From NCBI GenBank assembly GCA_024636495.1, contig JAGXGZ010000009.1:1-64000 (forward strand): a stretch of DNA of 64,000 nucleotides, in the 5' to 3' direction. The first letter of the stretch is position 1, and every line of letters starts with the position of its first letter. A program made the translations under genes and the position numbers. Under the pieces are notes generated by a model. It was not told the origin of the DNA. It saw nothing but the letters and a program-made list of their open reading frames with translations, and made no database searches. This document shows, in pieces, positions 54,776 to 64,000 of the stretch. Source of the DNA: Roseobacter sp. (GTDB lineage Bacteria > Pseudomonadota > Alphaproteobacteria > Rhodobacterales > Rhodobacteraceae).

Positions 54776-55428
54776 TTCATCTCCTCGAATTCGGCTTGAA
54801 GGGCGCGGACATGGTCCACCAGTTTGGGTTGTTGGGAAAGGCGTAAACGCTCTGCCGTGATGATCGCTTTCAGCCGCGCTTCGGTCTCAAGTAGGTCATC
54901 GTTGATCAAAACGTAATGATATCCGTCCCAATGGCTGATCTCGTCCCAGCTTTTCTCCATCCGCAGGGCGATGGTTTCGGCGTCATCCTGCCCGCGTGTC
55001 TCAAGCCTGCGGCGCAGCTCCTCTATGGACGGGGGCAGAATAAAGATCGACAGGACGTGCTGCTTCAAAGACGAATTGCTGATTTGCTGCGCGCCTTGCC
55101 AGTCAACGTCGAACAAGACGTCGCGGCCATTGTCGATAGCCTTTTGTACCGGGCTTTTGGGTGATCCGTAGTAGTTGTTGAAAACGCGGGCGTGCTCAAG
55201 CATCTCGCCCTCGTTGACCATGGTACGGAATTTCTCTTCAGAAGAGAAAAAATAGTCCTTGCCATCCACCTCGCCGACGCGTGGCGCGCGGGTTGTGGCC
55301 GACACCGAGAATTGCAGCGATGTGTCCCAGATGCGCAGTTTTCGCGCCAAGGTCGATTTTCCAGCGCCCGAGGGCGAGCTAAGAATGATCAAAAGGCCGC
55401 GTCTTTCACTGATAATTGGGGCGCTCAT
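54772..55428 (-). CDS. gmk: Guanylate kinase
   Basis: 218 residues. P-loop [18 protein letters not shown]-binding [19 protein letters not shown], and [12 protein letters not shown] are all present. It converts GMP to GDP using ATP. It follows the yicC-like gene by three bases, a common pairing in Proteobacteria. Confidence 0.97.
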   Translation of the reverse strand: MSAPIISERRGLLIILSSPSGAGKSTLARKLRIWDTSLQFSVSATTRAPRVGEVDGKDYFFSSEEKFRTMVNEGEMLEHARVFNNYYGSPKSPVQKAIDNGRDVLFDVDWQGAQQISNSSLKQHVLSIFILPPSIEELRRRLETRGQDDAETIALRMEKSWDEISHWDGYHYVLINDDLLETEARLKAIITAERLRLSQQPKLVDHVRALQAEFEEMK

Positions 55429-55431
55429 GGG

Positions 55432-56322
55432 TTACTCCACATTCTGTACTTGTTCGCGCATCTGGTCGATCACGGCTTTCAGCGCCAGCCCCACCTGCGT
55501 CAATTCAGAATTCTGGGCCTTGGCGCACAGCGTGTTGGCCTCGCGGTTGAATTCCTGCATGAGGAAATCCAGCTTGCGGCCAACGGGGCCGCTTTGGTCC
55601 AGCAGTGCGGACGCGGCATTGATGTGCGCTGACAGCCGGTCGATCTCTTCTGTGATGTCGGATTTGACGGCGATCAGTGCCAGTTCCTGGGTCAGACGGT
55701 CGGCATCTACGCCTTCGGCATTGTCCATGACCCGCGCCAGATTGCGCCGGATCGTCCGGGCCATTTCTTCGGTGCGGGCCTCGGCCAGTTCAGCGGCTTT
55801 CGAGGTCAGATTTTCGATTTCGTCCAATTGGCTTTCGAGAACTTGGGCAAGAGCACCCCCCTCGCTGGCCCGCATGGCATTGAAATCAGCCAACACCTTT
55901 GGAAACTCGGCAAGCAAGGTCGCCCTTAAGGCTGCCACATCATCGACGGTTGTCGCCTGTTCCAGCACGCCACGCATCGTGACGATGTCGGTCGCTTTTG
56001 AAGGGGCCAGTGAAATGCCCGCATCCATCGCGCGGGTCTCGATCTGGTGCAACGCATCCAGCACCGTTTCAAGCTGGGCAGCGTTAACGGTCAAACCGCC
56101 TGTGGTTTCATCCCGCGCCACGCGCAGATTGCATGATATGTTGCCCCGCCCCACCGCGTCGGTCAGTTGTTTGCGCAGCCCCGCCTCAAGCCCGTCGATC
56201 CAGTCTGGCACGCGCAAGCGCAGATCCAGCCCCTTGCCATTGACCGACCGCAATTCCCACCCCCAGCTATGAGGGGCCAGCGCGCCGCTGGCAGAGGCGA
56301 AACCTGTCATCGAACGTATCAT
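55432..56322 (-). CDS. YicC family protein
   Basis: 296 residues from ATG 56322 (MIRSMTGFASASG), the family's usual start; a longer frame adds 16 non-conserved residues. Marks are SMTGFA, ELRSVNGKGLDLRLR and, at the C-terminus, RKLDFLMQEFNREANTLCAK. YicC relatives are reported to be endoribonucleases. It lies upstream of gmk in one operon. Confidence 0.92.
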   Translation of the reverse strand: MIRSMTGFASASGALAPHSWGWELRSVNGKGLDLRLRVPDWIDGLEAGLRKQLTDAVGRGNISCNLRVARDETTGGLTVNAAQLETVLDALHQIETRAMDAGISLAPSKATDIVTMRGVLEQATTVDDVAALRATLLAEFPKVLADFNAMRASEGGALAQVLESQLDEIENLTSKAAELAEARTEEMARTIRRNLARVMDNAEGVDADRLTQELALIAVKSDITEEIDRLSAHINAASALLDQSGPVGRKLDFLMQEFNREANTLCAKAQNSELTQVGLALKAVIDQMREQVQNVE

Positions 56323-56583
56323 TTGTTGGTCCTTGTCTGCTGGGGGCATCTGCGGTGCCTTAAAAGCCAAACCGCAATATTGGGCAAGTCGAAAGCCTAG
56401 AAAATGGTCCGCACAGAGGTTGCCAAGATATTAACCACTTGCAGAAATTTATCTGCAAATTTGGCGTGAATTGGCGCATACTGTGGTTGAAAGGCGGATA
56501 GCGAGTGGTCGGGGCCGAAGCAGCACACCGACCCGCACATCGCACGCACCGCGGCCGAAACACTGGAAAGACGTGGCAGTTTA

Positions 56584-57252
56584 ATGGACAAGTTACACCA
56601 AATTGCGCAGAATGTTGTGAGTATGATGGATTTTAACCCAGATCATAGTTTTGCAGCCGTGTCGCAGGTCGAGGCCTATTGGGACGCGTTGCGCGGCGAT
56701 CAACTGCTGCCCAAGCGGTCCGAAATCGATCCGCGCGGAATCGAGAGCGCGTTGGAATACGCCTTCATACTCGAACGAATTTCCCCCGGTGTCGCCCGTT
56801 TGCGCATTGCCGGCAGCCATCTGGGCGATGTGATGGGCATGGAAGTACGCGGCATGCCGATCACCGCGTTTATCTCCACGCCGTCACGCCGCCGCTTTTG
56901 CGACATGATGGAGGAACTGTTCGAGACCCCCGCCACCGCAACCGTTTTGCTGAAAAGCGAAACGGGACAGGTCGCTGGCCGCATGATCCTTTTGCCGCTC
57001 AAAAGCGATATGGGTGACGTGAGCCGCATGTTGGGTTGTCTGGTAACGAAAGGTGACATTTCAGACAGCCCCTGTCGTTTTGATATCGAACACATCCGGA
57101 TCAGGCCCGTGCGCGACAGAGCCCGCCATCCGGTGCCAACCAGTTCTGCACCAGCGGCGCAGACGGGCTTTGCCGAACCTGTCACGCCCTTTATCTCTAG
57201 CGGCGGCAAACGGCGCCCGCCTTACCTGCGTTTGGTGCAATCAGACGACTAG
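56584..57252 (+). CDS. PAS_5-type PAS domain protein
   Basis: 222 residues. Residues ~25-165 match the PAS_5 family widespread in Alphaproteobacteria: YWDALRGDQLLPKRSEIDPR, EYAFILERISPGVARLRIAG and ISTPSRRRFCDMMEE. The tail is polar and probably disordered, ending in PYLRLVQSDD. No output domain is attached. Stand-alone gene, divergent from yicC. Confidence 0.8.
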   Translation: MDKLHQIAQNVVSMMDFNPDHSFAAVSQVEAYWDALRGDQLLPKRSEIDPRGIESALEYAFILERISPGVARLRIAGSHLGDVMGMEVRGMPITAFISTPSRRRFCDMMEELFETPATATVLLKSETGQVAGRMILLPLKSDMGDVSRMLGCLVTKGDISDSPCRFDIEHIRIRPVRDRARHPVPTSSAPAAQTGFAEPVTPFISSGGKRRPPYLRLVQSDD

Positions 57253-57304
57253 CCCGTCTTGAGCTCCGAGAAGTTCGCGGACAGTCACAAGGCAAACATT
57301 AAGT

Positions 57305-57341
57305 AAAAAAGCCGCGTATTTCCAAAAATACGCGGCCTTTA
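57305..57341. terminator. Bidirectional terminator between the PAS and DAHP synthase genes
   Basis: GCCGCGTATTT (57311-57321) pairs with AAATACGCGGC (57326-57336) around a short loop, with an A-run before and CTTTATT after. It lies between two converging genes and can serve both. Confidence 0.85.
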
Positions 57342-57363
57342 TTCATGATCTTGACCGGTTGGC

Positions 57364-58734
57364 TTAGCCTGCGGCTTTTGCTTGCTGCACTGTGCGGCGG
57401 GTAGAAAGCTCTTCTGCGACCAAGAACGCCAATTCAAGCGATTGGCTGGCATTCAGACGTGGATCGCAGGCGGTGTGGTAGCGATCGGACAGATCCTCGT
57501 CTTGCACGGCATGCACACCGCCGGTGCATTCTGTCACGTCCTGGCCCGTCATCTCGAAATGCACACCGCCAGGCACTGTGCCTTCGGCGGCATGAACGGC
57601 AAAGAATTCGCGCACTTCGCGCAGCACGGAATCAAAGGGCCGGGTCTTGTATCCGCTTGACGATTTGATCGTGTTGCCATGCATCGCGTCACAGGTCCAA
57701 ACCACGTTTGCGCCTTCTTCCTGCACGGTCTTGATCAAACGTGGCAGGTGTTCACCGACGTTGCCCGCCCCGAAACGCGCGATCAGGGTCAGTCGACCTT
57801 CCTCGTTCGTGGGGTTCAGCGTTTTCATCAGCTGTTTCAGATCGTCGCTTGTCATGGTCGGGCCGCATTTCAGGCCGATGGGATTTTGCACACCGCGTGC
57901 GAATTCCACATGCGCACCGTCAGGCTGACGGGTGCGATCACCGATCCAGATCATGTGACCCGATCCCGCCAGCCACTTGCCGGTCTGGCTGTCTTGGCGG
58001 CACAGCGCTTCTTCATACTCAAGCAAGAGCGATTCGTGGCTGGTATAATATTCCACCGTTTGCAGGGTATGTGCGGTTTCAGACGTAACACCCGCCGCTG
58101 CCATGAAGTCCAGAGTGTCGGAAATACGGTTGGCGATCTCGCGGTATTTCTCGGCTTTTTCGTTGTCGGTAAAGCCCAAGGTCCACCCATGAACCTGATG
58201 CACGTCGGCATAACCACCGGTCGAAAACGCCCGGATCAGGTTCAGCGTTGCGGCGGCCTGCGTATAGGCGCGCAGCATTTTGCGAGGGTCGGGAATACGC
58301 GCTTCGGGCGTGAAATCCAGCTCATTGATAATATCACCGCGGTAGCTTGGCAGCTCCACGCCATCGACCACCTCTGTCGGTGCCGAGCGTGGCTTGGCGA
58401 ATTGGCCCGCCATACGTCCCAGTTTGATCACCGGCACTTTTGCACCGTGGGTCAGGACGATCGCCATTTGCAGCATGACCTTGAAAGTGTCGCGGATCAT
58501 GTCGCTGCTGAACTGCTCAAAGCTTTCTGCACAATCACCGCCCTGCAACAAGAACGCGTCGCCCCGACCTGCTGCCGCGAGATGCTTTTTCAGACGCCGT
58601 GCTTCACCCGCGAAAACGAGGACCGGATACCGAGACAATTCCGCCTCGACCGCCTGAAGCGCAGCCTGATCAGGATAGTCTGGCATCTGTATTCGCGGTT
58701 TGTTGCGCCAGCTTGATTTTGTCCAATCGGTCAT
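57364..58734 (-). CDS. Class II 3-deoxy-7-phosphoheptulonate (DAHP) synthase
   Basis: 456 residues from ATG 58734 ([20 protein letters not shown]). Class II marks are [56 protein letters not shown] and [12 protein letters not shown]. It condenses phosphoenolpyruvate with erythrose 4-phosphate, the first step of the shikimate pathway. It is monocistronic and ends at a bidirectional terminator. Confidence 0.95.
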   Translation of the reverse strand: MTDWTKSSWRNKPRIQMPDYPDQAALQAVEAELSRYPVLVFAGEARRLKKHLAAAGRGDAFLLQGGDCAESFEQFSSDMIRDTFKVMLQMAIVLTHGAKVPVIKLGRMAGQFAKPRSAPTEVVDGVELPSYRGDIINELDFTPEARIPDPRKMLRAYTQAAATLNLIRAFSTGGYADVHQVHGWTLGFTDNEKAEKYREIANRISDTLDFMAAAGVTSETAHTLQTVEYYTSHESLLLEYEEALCRQDSQTGKWLAGSGHMIWIGDRTRQPDGAHVEFARGVQNPIGLKCGPTMTSDDLKQLMKTLNPTNEEGRLTLIARFGAGNVGEHLPRLIKTVQEEGANVVWTCDAMHGNTIKSSSGYKTRPFDSVLREVREFFAVHAAEGTVPGGVHFEMTGQDVTECTGGVHAVQDEDLSDRYHTACDPRLNASQSLELAFLVAEELSTRRTVQQAKAAG

Positions 58735-58933
58735 CTTATCTCTCCGAGGTAGGCAGCGCGCTGAATTTCGGGCGCTAACAGTTGAACCTGTGGTATACAA
58801 AAGCCCAAGCCGGGTGACCAGAACCGAAATTCACCCTATTGACCTTGCTTGCCCCCCGTGAACAAGGTTTTCGTCAGGTTTTGCTGGCCACGAGGCACGC
58901 AGATGCTTTGCAGGCTAGTTTGAAAGGAAAGCG

Positions 58934-59938
58934 ATGTCAGCCACCCCTCCGGCCATGCGCATCCCGGTAAATGCAGATAAACCAAAGTTATTTGTCTTCG
59001 TTTTGCTCGATAATTTTACCATGCTCAGCTTTGCCTCGGCGGTCGAATGTTTGCGCATTGCCAATCGCATGTCGGGCCGCAAGGCCTATGACTGGCGTCT
59101 GGCGGGCGAAGGCGGAAGCTATGTTACCTGCTCGGCAGGGGCGCAATTTACGCTGGACAGCGATCTGGACGAACTCAAGCGCGAGGACACGCTGATCATT
59201 TGCAGCGGCATCGACGTACAGTCCGCGACCACCAAAAAGCTGCTGGGCTGGCTGCGCCGCGAAGCCCGAAAAGGCATGATGGTGGGCGGCCTTTGTACCG
59301 CTGCATTCACCTTGGCCAAGGCAGGTTTGCTGGACGGCAAAAAAGCGACGATCCACTGGGAAAACCAGGACAGCTTTATGGAGGAATTCGAAGAGGTGAA
59401 CCTGACCAAGTCGGTGTTTGTCGTCGATGGAAACCGGATGACCACGGCGGGGGGCACGTCATCGATTGATTTGATGCTGAAACTGATCGCGGATGATCTG
59501 GGAGAAGACCTTGCCAATGCGGTCGCCGATCAGCTGATTTATTCGTCGATCCGCACCGATCAGGACACGCAGCGCCTGTCGGTGCCAACCCGCATTGGCG
59601 TGCGTCACCCAAAGCTAAGCCAAGTGATCCAGATGATGGAGCGCAACATCGAAGACCCGATCAGCCCGTCGACCCTGGCGCGTGATGTAGGCATGTCCAC
59701 CCGCCAGCTGGAGCGTCTGTTCCGCCGCTATCTAAACCGCAGCCCCAAGCGATATTACATGGAACTGCGCCTGCAAAAAGCGCGCAACCTGCTGATGCAA
59801 ACCGACATGAGCGTCATCAACGTCGCCCTTGCTTGCGGCTTTGCCTCGCCGTCGCATTTCTCCAAATGCTACCGGGCGCATTATGATACGACGCCCTACC
59901 GCGAACGCGGATCGCACGCGGCTAGGTTATCGATCTGA
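58934..59938 (+). CDS. GlxA-family transcriptional regulator (DJ-1/PfpI + AraC)
   Basis: 334 residues with AAGGAAAG before ATG 58934. Residues ~18-185 are a DJ-1/PfpI-like domain with GGLCTAAFTLAKAGLLDGKK and TTAGGTSSID. Residues ~225-325 are an AraC helix-turn-helix pair (LARDVGMSTRQLERLFRRYL and CGFASPSHFSKCYRAHY). Such regulators often control betaine, carnitine or arginine catabolism. No target gene lies next to it. Confidence 0.9.
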   Translation: MSATPPAMRIPVNADKPKLFVFVLLDNFTMLSFASAVECLRIANRMSGRKAYDWRLAGEGGSYVTCSAGAQFTLDSDLDELKREDTLIICSGIDVQSATTKKLLGWLRREARKGMMVGGLCTAAFTLAKAGLLDGKKATIHWENQDSFMEEFEEVNLTKSVFVVDGNRMTTAGGTSSIDLMLKLIADDLGEDLANAVADQLIYSSIRTDQDTQRLSVPTRIGVRHPKLSQVIQMMERNIEDPISPSTLARDVGMSTRQLERLFRRYLNRSPKRYYMELRLQKARNLLMQTDMSVINVALACGFASPSHFSKCYRAHYDTTPYRERGSHAARLSI

Positions 59939-60139
59939 CCGGAACAGGCCAAAGGGCCAGATGTCGGCATGTGTCACAAAGAAGGTGACAATTGAGATTG
60001 AAGCCACGATCAGCGCCACCATCCAGGGCGACCTGATGGCAACAAAGAAGCGTTTGCCGAATTGCGCAACAAAGGCGTGATCGCTAAAATCATTGCGGGT
60101 ATCAGACCATTGGCTTCGTGTAGTTTTGTCATCGGGCAT
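59927..60139 (-). CDS. Small single-span membrane protein
   Basis: 70 residues. AAGGGGG sits about six bases before ATG 60139. A polar N-terminal half is followed by one hydrophobic helix (WMVALIVASISIVTFFVTHA) and a short basic end. Its stop overlaps the end of the GlxA-type gene by 12 bases, tail to tail. Function unknown. Confidence 0.65.
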   Translation of the reverse strand: MPDDKTTRSQWSDTRNDFSDHAFVAQFGKRFFVAIRSPWMVALIVASISIVTFFVTHADIWPFGLFRSDR

Positions 60140-60379
60140 GGCAGGCCCCCTTTTGAATGGTGTGCAGACAAGCCCAAGGTCCGGACAGCCCTGTCACAGC
60201 GCAATCAAAAGGTGCGGCACAGGTGGAAAACGTGTTCTCTACGGGATTACGGGTAACCTTGGTCACGGCCCGCTACATCATGTAGTAGCCGGAACCTGTG
60301 AACGGCATAGGACGCATCCCTGTAACATTCACAGTTTTCGCTTTGCTTAATCCGCGTTCAGCCTCAGAATCGGGCCGAT

Positions 60380-60412
60380 GTGGCATCCGCTATCAAGGAT
60401 GCCACCTTTTTT
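60380..60412 (+). terminator. Plus-strand terminator without an adjacent gene
   Basis: GTGGCATCC (60380-60388) and GGATGCCAC (60397-60405) form a perfect 9-base stem with an 8-base loop, followed by CTTTTTT. The U-run is on the plus strand, yet the nearest plus-strand gene ends 440 bases upstream. Confidence 0.75.
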
Positions 60413-60414
60413 CT

Positions 60415-61500
60415 CTATGACGGAGGCGCGCTGGCGATGCTGTAGATTGCCCCATTGCCGACCGAAATAAACCAGATCGCACCATCGGGGGCTTCCACGA
60501 TGTCGCGCACGCGGGCGGTCTCGTCGGTCATGATCTGTTGTGCCTCGACCAACGGGTCGCCCTCAAGCCGTGCGATATAGTTGAATTTCAGCGCGCCCAC
60601 AAAGATATCTCCGCGCCAGTCGGGGAACATCTTGCCGGAATAGACCAACAATCCCGAAGGTGCGATGGATGGATCCCAGTAGAATGCAGGCTGCTCTAGC
60701 CCCGATTTGGCCGTGCCTTCGCCAATCTTGCCACCCGAATAATGGCGCCCGTATGAAATCACGGGCCAGCCAAAATTGGCCCCTTTGCGGATGCGGTTAA
60801 CCTCGTCGCCGCCGCGCGCGCCATGCTCTGACACCCACAGATTCCCGTCCAGATCAAGACCGGCCCCTTGGGGATTGCGATGCCCGAAGGACCAGATTTC
60901 GGGAAGGATTCCCTCTTGGCCGATAAACGGATTGTCGCGGGGCACCGATCCGTCGCGGTTGACACGAATGACTGATCCGTTGTGCACGCTGCGGTCTTGC
61001 GCGGTCACGTCGTCGCCCCGGTCACCGATGGTCATGAACAACGTACCATCTGCCCCTTCGACCACGCGGCTACCGAAATGACGGCCAGCACTCGACCCTG
61101 TAGACATCACGAAAAGATCGCGCAGGTTTTCTAGCGACTGGCTGTCTGCCGACAATTCAGCCGCAGCCAGTGCCGTGCCCGATCCGCCGCGCATCGGTTT
61201 GGCATAGGTGAAAAACAGCGTCCGGCTGGTGGCAAAATCGCGGGCCGGCGTGATGTCGAGTAATCCGCCCTGCCCGCTTTCAGCGACCTTTGGCGTGCCT
61301 GAAACCTCGTGGCTTGATGCATCTGCAAACCGCAACAGACGCCCGTCAATTTCGGTTACCAAAACAGAAGCGTCCGGCAAAATCGCCATCGCCCAAGGGG
61401 TGTCCAGACCCGAGATTTTCTGCTCGATGTTTATTCCTTGGGCAGCAACGGGCGCCGCGCCAAAGCAAAGACCCACCACCACGAATGCCGCTTTGATCAT
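60415..61500 (-). CDS. PQQ-dependent sugar (aldose) dehydrogenase
   Basis: 361 residues with a signal peptide ending APVAAQG. Beta-propeller marks of the YliI/Asd group are LDTPWAMAILPDASVLVTE, GRHFGSRVVEGADGTLFMTI, GHRNPQGAGLDLDGNLWVSE and HGARGGDEVN. The enzyme oxidises aldoses in the periplasm with PQQ as cofactor. It is divergent from the amino-acid ABC operon and has no PQQ genes nearby. Confidence 0.88.
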   Translation of the reverse strand: MIKAAFVVVGLCFGAAPVAAQGINIEQKISGLDTPWAMAILPDASVLVTEIDGRLLRFADASSHEVSGTPKVAESGQGGLLDITPARDFATSRTLFFTYAKPMRGGSGTALAAAELSADSQSLENLRDLFVMSTGSSAGRHFGSRVVEGADGTLFMTIGDRGDDVTAQDRSVHNGSVIRVNRDGSVPRDNPFIGQEGILPEIWSFGHRNPQGAGLDLDGNLWVSEHGARGGDEVNRIRKGANFGWPVISYGRHYSGGKIGEGTAKSGLEQPAFYWDPSIAPSGLLVYSGKMFPDWRGDIFVGALKFNYIARLEGDPLVEAQQIMTDETARVRDIVEAPDGAIWFISVGNGAIYSIASAPPS

Positions 61501-61669
61501 TTGACCTCTCCTAAACCGCTTTAAACTTCAACTGTAGGTAAATTAGGGGCGTTTCATAGGCATTCCATCCCAACATGACCAATCGTGAACACCCGTTAGG
61601 ACTTTTCTTTTGCAAACGGCCCGCTTAGGCTTTGCTCTGAACATCATGTTCCAACACGGGAGACGACAC

Positions 61670-62863
61670 ATGAAGAAAATGCTTATGGCCACAACGGCTG
61701 CGGCACTGCTTGCGACGAACGCCTACGCGGACGCGCACTCTAAAGAAGTTAAACTGGGAATTGTATTCGGCTTTACCGGCCCGATTGAATCGCTGACCGG
61801 GCCAATGGCGTCCGGCGCTGAAATGGCGATGAAAGAAGTGACCGACAGCGGCCTGCTGATGGGCGGCGCAAAAGTGACGGCACTGCGTGCCGATTCGGGC
61901 TGTATTGATAACGCTTTGGCCGTGGCCGGTGCGGAACGCCTGATTGCCGAAGGCATCAACGGGTTGATCGGTGCGGATTGCTCTGGCGTGACGGGCGCTG
62001 TTTTGCAAAACGTCGCTATTCCAAACGGCATGGCGATGATTTCTCCGTCAGCGACATCGCCCGGCCTGTCCACAATGGAAGACAACGGCCTGTTCTTCCG
62101 CACATCCCCTTCGGATGCGCGCGAAGGTGAAGTCATGGCAGAGATCCTTCAAGAGCGTGGCGTGAAATCAATCGCTTTGACCTATACCAACAACGACTAT
62201 GGCAAGGGTCTTGCCGATGCGATCCAGACCTCGTTCGAGGCGGTTGGCGGCGAAGTGACAATCGTTGCGGCACACGAAGACGGCAAAGCCGATTATTCGG
62301 CTGAAGTCGGCGCACTCGCATCCGCAGGTGGCGATATTCTGGTGGTTGCTGGCTATCTCGACCAAGGTGGTCCCGGCATCATCAACGCGGCATTGGACAC
62401 AGGCGCGTTCGATACATTCGGTCTGCCCGGCGGCATGATCGGTGACACCCTGCCCGGTCGTATCGGTGATGATCTGAACGGGTCATACGGTCAGATCGCG
62501 GGTTCCGAAGGCCAAGGCATCGAAGTCTTCACCAAGATGGCCGAAGACGGTGGGTTTAACGGCACATCGCCTTATACACCAGAATCCTATGATGCAGCGG
62601 CTTTGTTCCTGCTCGCCATGCAGGCAGCAGATTCGATGGATCCAGCGGTCTACGGCCCCAAGATCCTTGAAGTGGCCAATGCCCCCGGCGAGAAAATCTA
62701 TCCCGGTGAGTTGGCTAAGGCGCTTGAACTGATCGCGGCTGGCACAGACATCGACTATGTCGGCGCTTCGGCCGTCGAGCTGATCGGTGCTGGCGAATCC
62801 GCAGGGACGTACCGCATGATCGAGGTAAAAGACGGCGTGATCGAAACCATCGGTTTCAAATAA
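61670..62863 (+). CDS. Branched-chain amino-acid-type ABC substrate-binding protein
   Basis: 397 residues from ATG 61670, with GGGAG about seven bases upstream; a longer frame lacks a signal peptide. The signal ends TNAYADA. Type I binding-protein marks are KLGIVFGFTGPIESLTGPMA, GLIGADCSGVTGAVLQ, MISPSATSPGLS and FRTSPSDAREG. It leads an operon with a LivG-like ATPase. The actual ligand could be another amino acid or a small amide. Confidence 0.88.
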   Translation: MKKMLMATTAAALLATNAYADAHSKEVKLGIVFGFTGPIESLTGPMASGAEMAMKEVTDSGLLMGGAKVTALRADSGCIDNALAVAGAERLIAEGINGLIGADCSGVTGAVLQNVAIPNGMAMISPSATSPGLSTMEDNGLFFRTSPSDAREGEVMAEILQERGVKSIALTYTNNDYGKGLADAIQTSFEAVGGEVTIVAAHEDGKADYSAEVGALASAGGDILVVAGYLDQGGPGIINAALDTGAFDTFGLPGGMIGDTLPGRIGDDLNGSYGQIAGSEGQGIEVFTKMAEDGGFNGTSPYTPESYDAAALFLLAMQAADSMDPAVYGPKILEVANAPGEKIYPGELAKALELIAAGTDIDYVGASAVELIGAGESAGTYRMIEVKDGVIETIGFK

Positions 62864-62883
62864 GACGTCTGGCGATACTGTTA

Positions 62884-62909
62884 CAGCAGTCCGGGAAACC
62901 GGGCTGCTG
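62884..62909 (+). terminator. GAAA-loop hairpin after the binding-protein gene
   Basis: CAGCAG-T-CCGG pairs with CCGG-G-CTGCTG around a GAAA tetraloop. No long U-run follows. It probably stabilises the upstream mRNA end or attenuates transcription into the ATPase gene, as often seen after binding-protein genes. Confidence 0.6.
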
Positions 62910-62958
62910 TTCGTAAGATACAACCACGCATTCACGACGTGGACACAGGGATATTCAT

Positions 62959-63732
62959 ATGATCGTCGTTGACGATGTACACAAACACTTCGGTGGCTTT
63001 CATGCTGTCGATGGGGCCAGCCTGACCATTGGTCAAGGTACAATCACCGGATTGATCGGCCCTAATGGCGCTGGAAAAACGACGCTTTTCAATGTGATCG
63101 CAGGCGTTCTTAAACCAACGTCGGGCCGTGTCACGATGGATGGCGAAGACATCACAGGCCTGCCGCCTCATGAATTGTTCCACAAAGGCTTGCTGCGGAC
63201 CTTTCAGATCGCACATGAGTTTTCGTCGATGACCTGCCGCGAGAACCTGATGATGGTTCCGGGCGATCAGGCGGGTGAAACCCTTTGGAATACGTGGTTT
63301 GGCCGCAAGCGCATCGCCGATCAGGAACGCGCGCTGCGCGCCAAGGCGGATGAAGTGCTTGAGTTTCTGACGGTCGAGCATCTGGCCGACCAAAAGGCCG
63401 GACAAATCTCGGGCGGTCAGAAAAAACTGCTAGAGTTGGGGCGCACCATGATGGTCGACGCCAAGATCGTGTTTCTGGACGAGGTCGGCGCGGGTGTGAA
63501 CCGCACGCTGCTGAACACCATTGGCGATGCGATCATCCGGCTTAATCAGGAACGCGGCTATACTTTTGTTGTTATCGAACATGACATGGATTTCATCGGG
63601 AGGCTTTGTGACCCCGTTATCTGCATGGCCGAAGGTAAAGTGCTGGCCCAAGGCACGCTGCCCGAAATCAAGGCCAACGAACAGGTGATCGAAGCGTATC
63701 TGGGCACCGGCCTGAAGAATAAAACCGCATGA
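62959..63732 (+). CDS. LivG-type ABC transporter ATPase
   Basis: 257 residues. Walker A GPNGAGKTT, signature ISGGQKKLLELGR and Walker B KIVFLDEVGAGVN are present; the final QVIEAYLG is typical of LivG. It pairs with the upstream binding protein; permeases and a LivF partner should lie beyond the window. Its stop overlaps the next start (ATGA). Confidence 0.92.
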   Translation: MIVVDDVHKHFGGFHAVDGASLTIGQGTITGLIGPNGAGKTTLFNVIAGVLKPTSGRVTMDGEDITGLPPHELFHKGLLRTFQIAHEFSSMTCRENLMMVPGDQAGETLWNTWFGRKRIADQERALRAKADEVLEFLTVEHLADQKAGQISGGQKKLLELGRTMMVDAKIVFLDEVGAGVNRTLLNTIGDAIIRLNQERGYTFVVIEHDMDFIGRLCDPVICMAEGKVLAQGTLPEIKANEQVIEAYLGTGLKNKTA

Positions 63733-64000
63733 GATATGCAGTTGCTGCTTTGGTGATCTGTGCTGCGACGGGCATGCCGCAGATGTCGTCTGCCTGCGCG
63801 CAGCTGGCCCCCGACGTGTGGATGTGCGACCGCGGAACCGTGTGGGAAACCGCCGAATGGGATATATTCGGAGACGGCTCAACCCGCTATACGCCCGATT
63901 TCATCCTGAATTTCACCCAAGAATGGCCGGGTTTTGAGATCACGGACAGCGTAGCCACCTTGGAAGAGCAGTTTGCCACCTATGCTGAATGGATCGCCGC
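63729..64000 (+). CDS. Secreted protein of unknown function, N-terminal part
   Basis: ATG 63729 overlaps the LivG-like stop, and the frame is open to the window end (90 residues). A signal peptide (MRYAVAALVICAATGMPQ) is followed by a Cys-containing start of the mature protein (ACAQLAPDVWMCDRGTVWET) and an acidic, aromatic domain. A secreted protein between liv ATPase and permease genes is unusual. No family recognised. Confidence 0.7.
   Translation, partial: MRYAVAALVICAATGMPQMSSACAQLAPDVWMCDRGTVWETAEWDIFGDGSTRYTPDFILNFTQEWPGFEITDSVATLEEQFATYAEWIA

Noticed and set aside
57679-58716. Long plus-strand open frame opposite the DAHP synthase gene
   Set aside because: Antisense shadow of a well-conserved enzyme; no ribosome binding site or protein-like pattern.

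Overview
The window looks like chromosomal DNA of a marine alphaproteobacterium of the order Rhodobacterales (Roseobacter group). This rests on gene content read by eye: a compact pst-pho operon, a HemP/imelysin iron locus, DUF1127 micro-proteins, a PAS_5 protein, a GlxA-type AraC regulator, class II DAHP synthase and sugar/amino-acid ABC importers. No tRNA, rRNA or CRISPR array was seen. No database search was possible; family names come from motifs and remembered family sequences.

Layout. 1-1032: the end of an MFS transporter and a decayed sugar isomerase/epimerase gene. 1033-2412: degenerate DNA with an IS5-type transposase remnant. 2413-21273: the most unusual part, twelve genes that mostly encode exported proteins. 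They comprise four caspase-fold peptidases, four ClpP-like COG3904 proteins, two OmpA-domain proteins, a NOX/ferric-reductase-like flavocytochrome and a 1160-residue protein with four CXXCH haem sites. IS debris lies on both sides (1799-2102 and a near-complete but broken IS5-family element at 21476-22392), so the block may be an acquired island. I know of no described system with this composition; a redox-linked proteolytic pathway in the cell envelope is my inference.

22493-35764: a sugar catabolism locus. The minus-strand operon encodes a periplasmic sugar-binding protein, an SDR, two permeases, a double ATPase and a fumarylacetoacetate hydrolase-family enzyme. The divergent plus-strand operon encodes an unusual winged-helix/solute-binding-protein fusion regulator, three SDRs, an M24-fold protein and an FMN-dependent hydroxyacid (lactate) dehydrogenase. 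Together they fit oxidative breakdown of a deoxysugar such as L-fucose or L-rhamnose to pyruvate and lactate. Two tandem palindromes between the two operons are probable operators.

36330-42144: an iron/haem locus with overlapping small genes including hemP, then two imelysin-family proteins, a di-haem oxidoreductase and a DUF1513 protein. 42145-43640: an IS graveyard. 43658-46781: hemolysin III-like membrane protein, Gfo/Idh/MocA oxidoreductase, DUF1127 micro-proteins and a TfoX C-terminal-like protein, with a 16-bp tandem repeat. 46849-54250: phosphate locus in the order phoR, Pho-box promoter, pstS, terminator, pstC, pstA, pstB, phoU, phoB, all on the minus strand. 54254-61500: housekeeping genes (gamma-carbonic anhydrase-like protein, gmk, yicC, PAS protein, DAHP synthase, GlxA-type regulator, sugar dehydrogenase). 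61670-64000: the start of a branched-chain amino-acid-type ABC operon, with a secreted protein gene running off the end.
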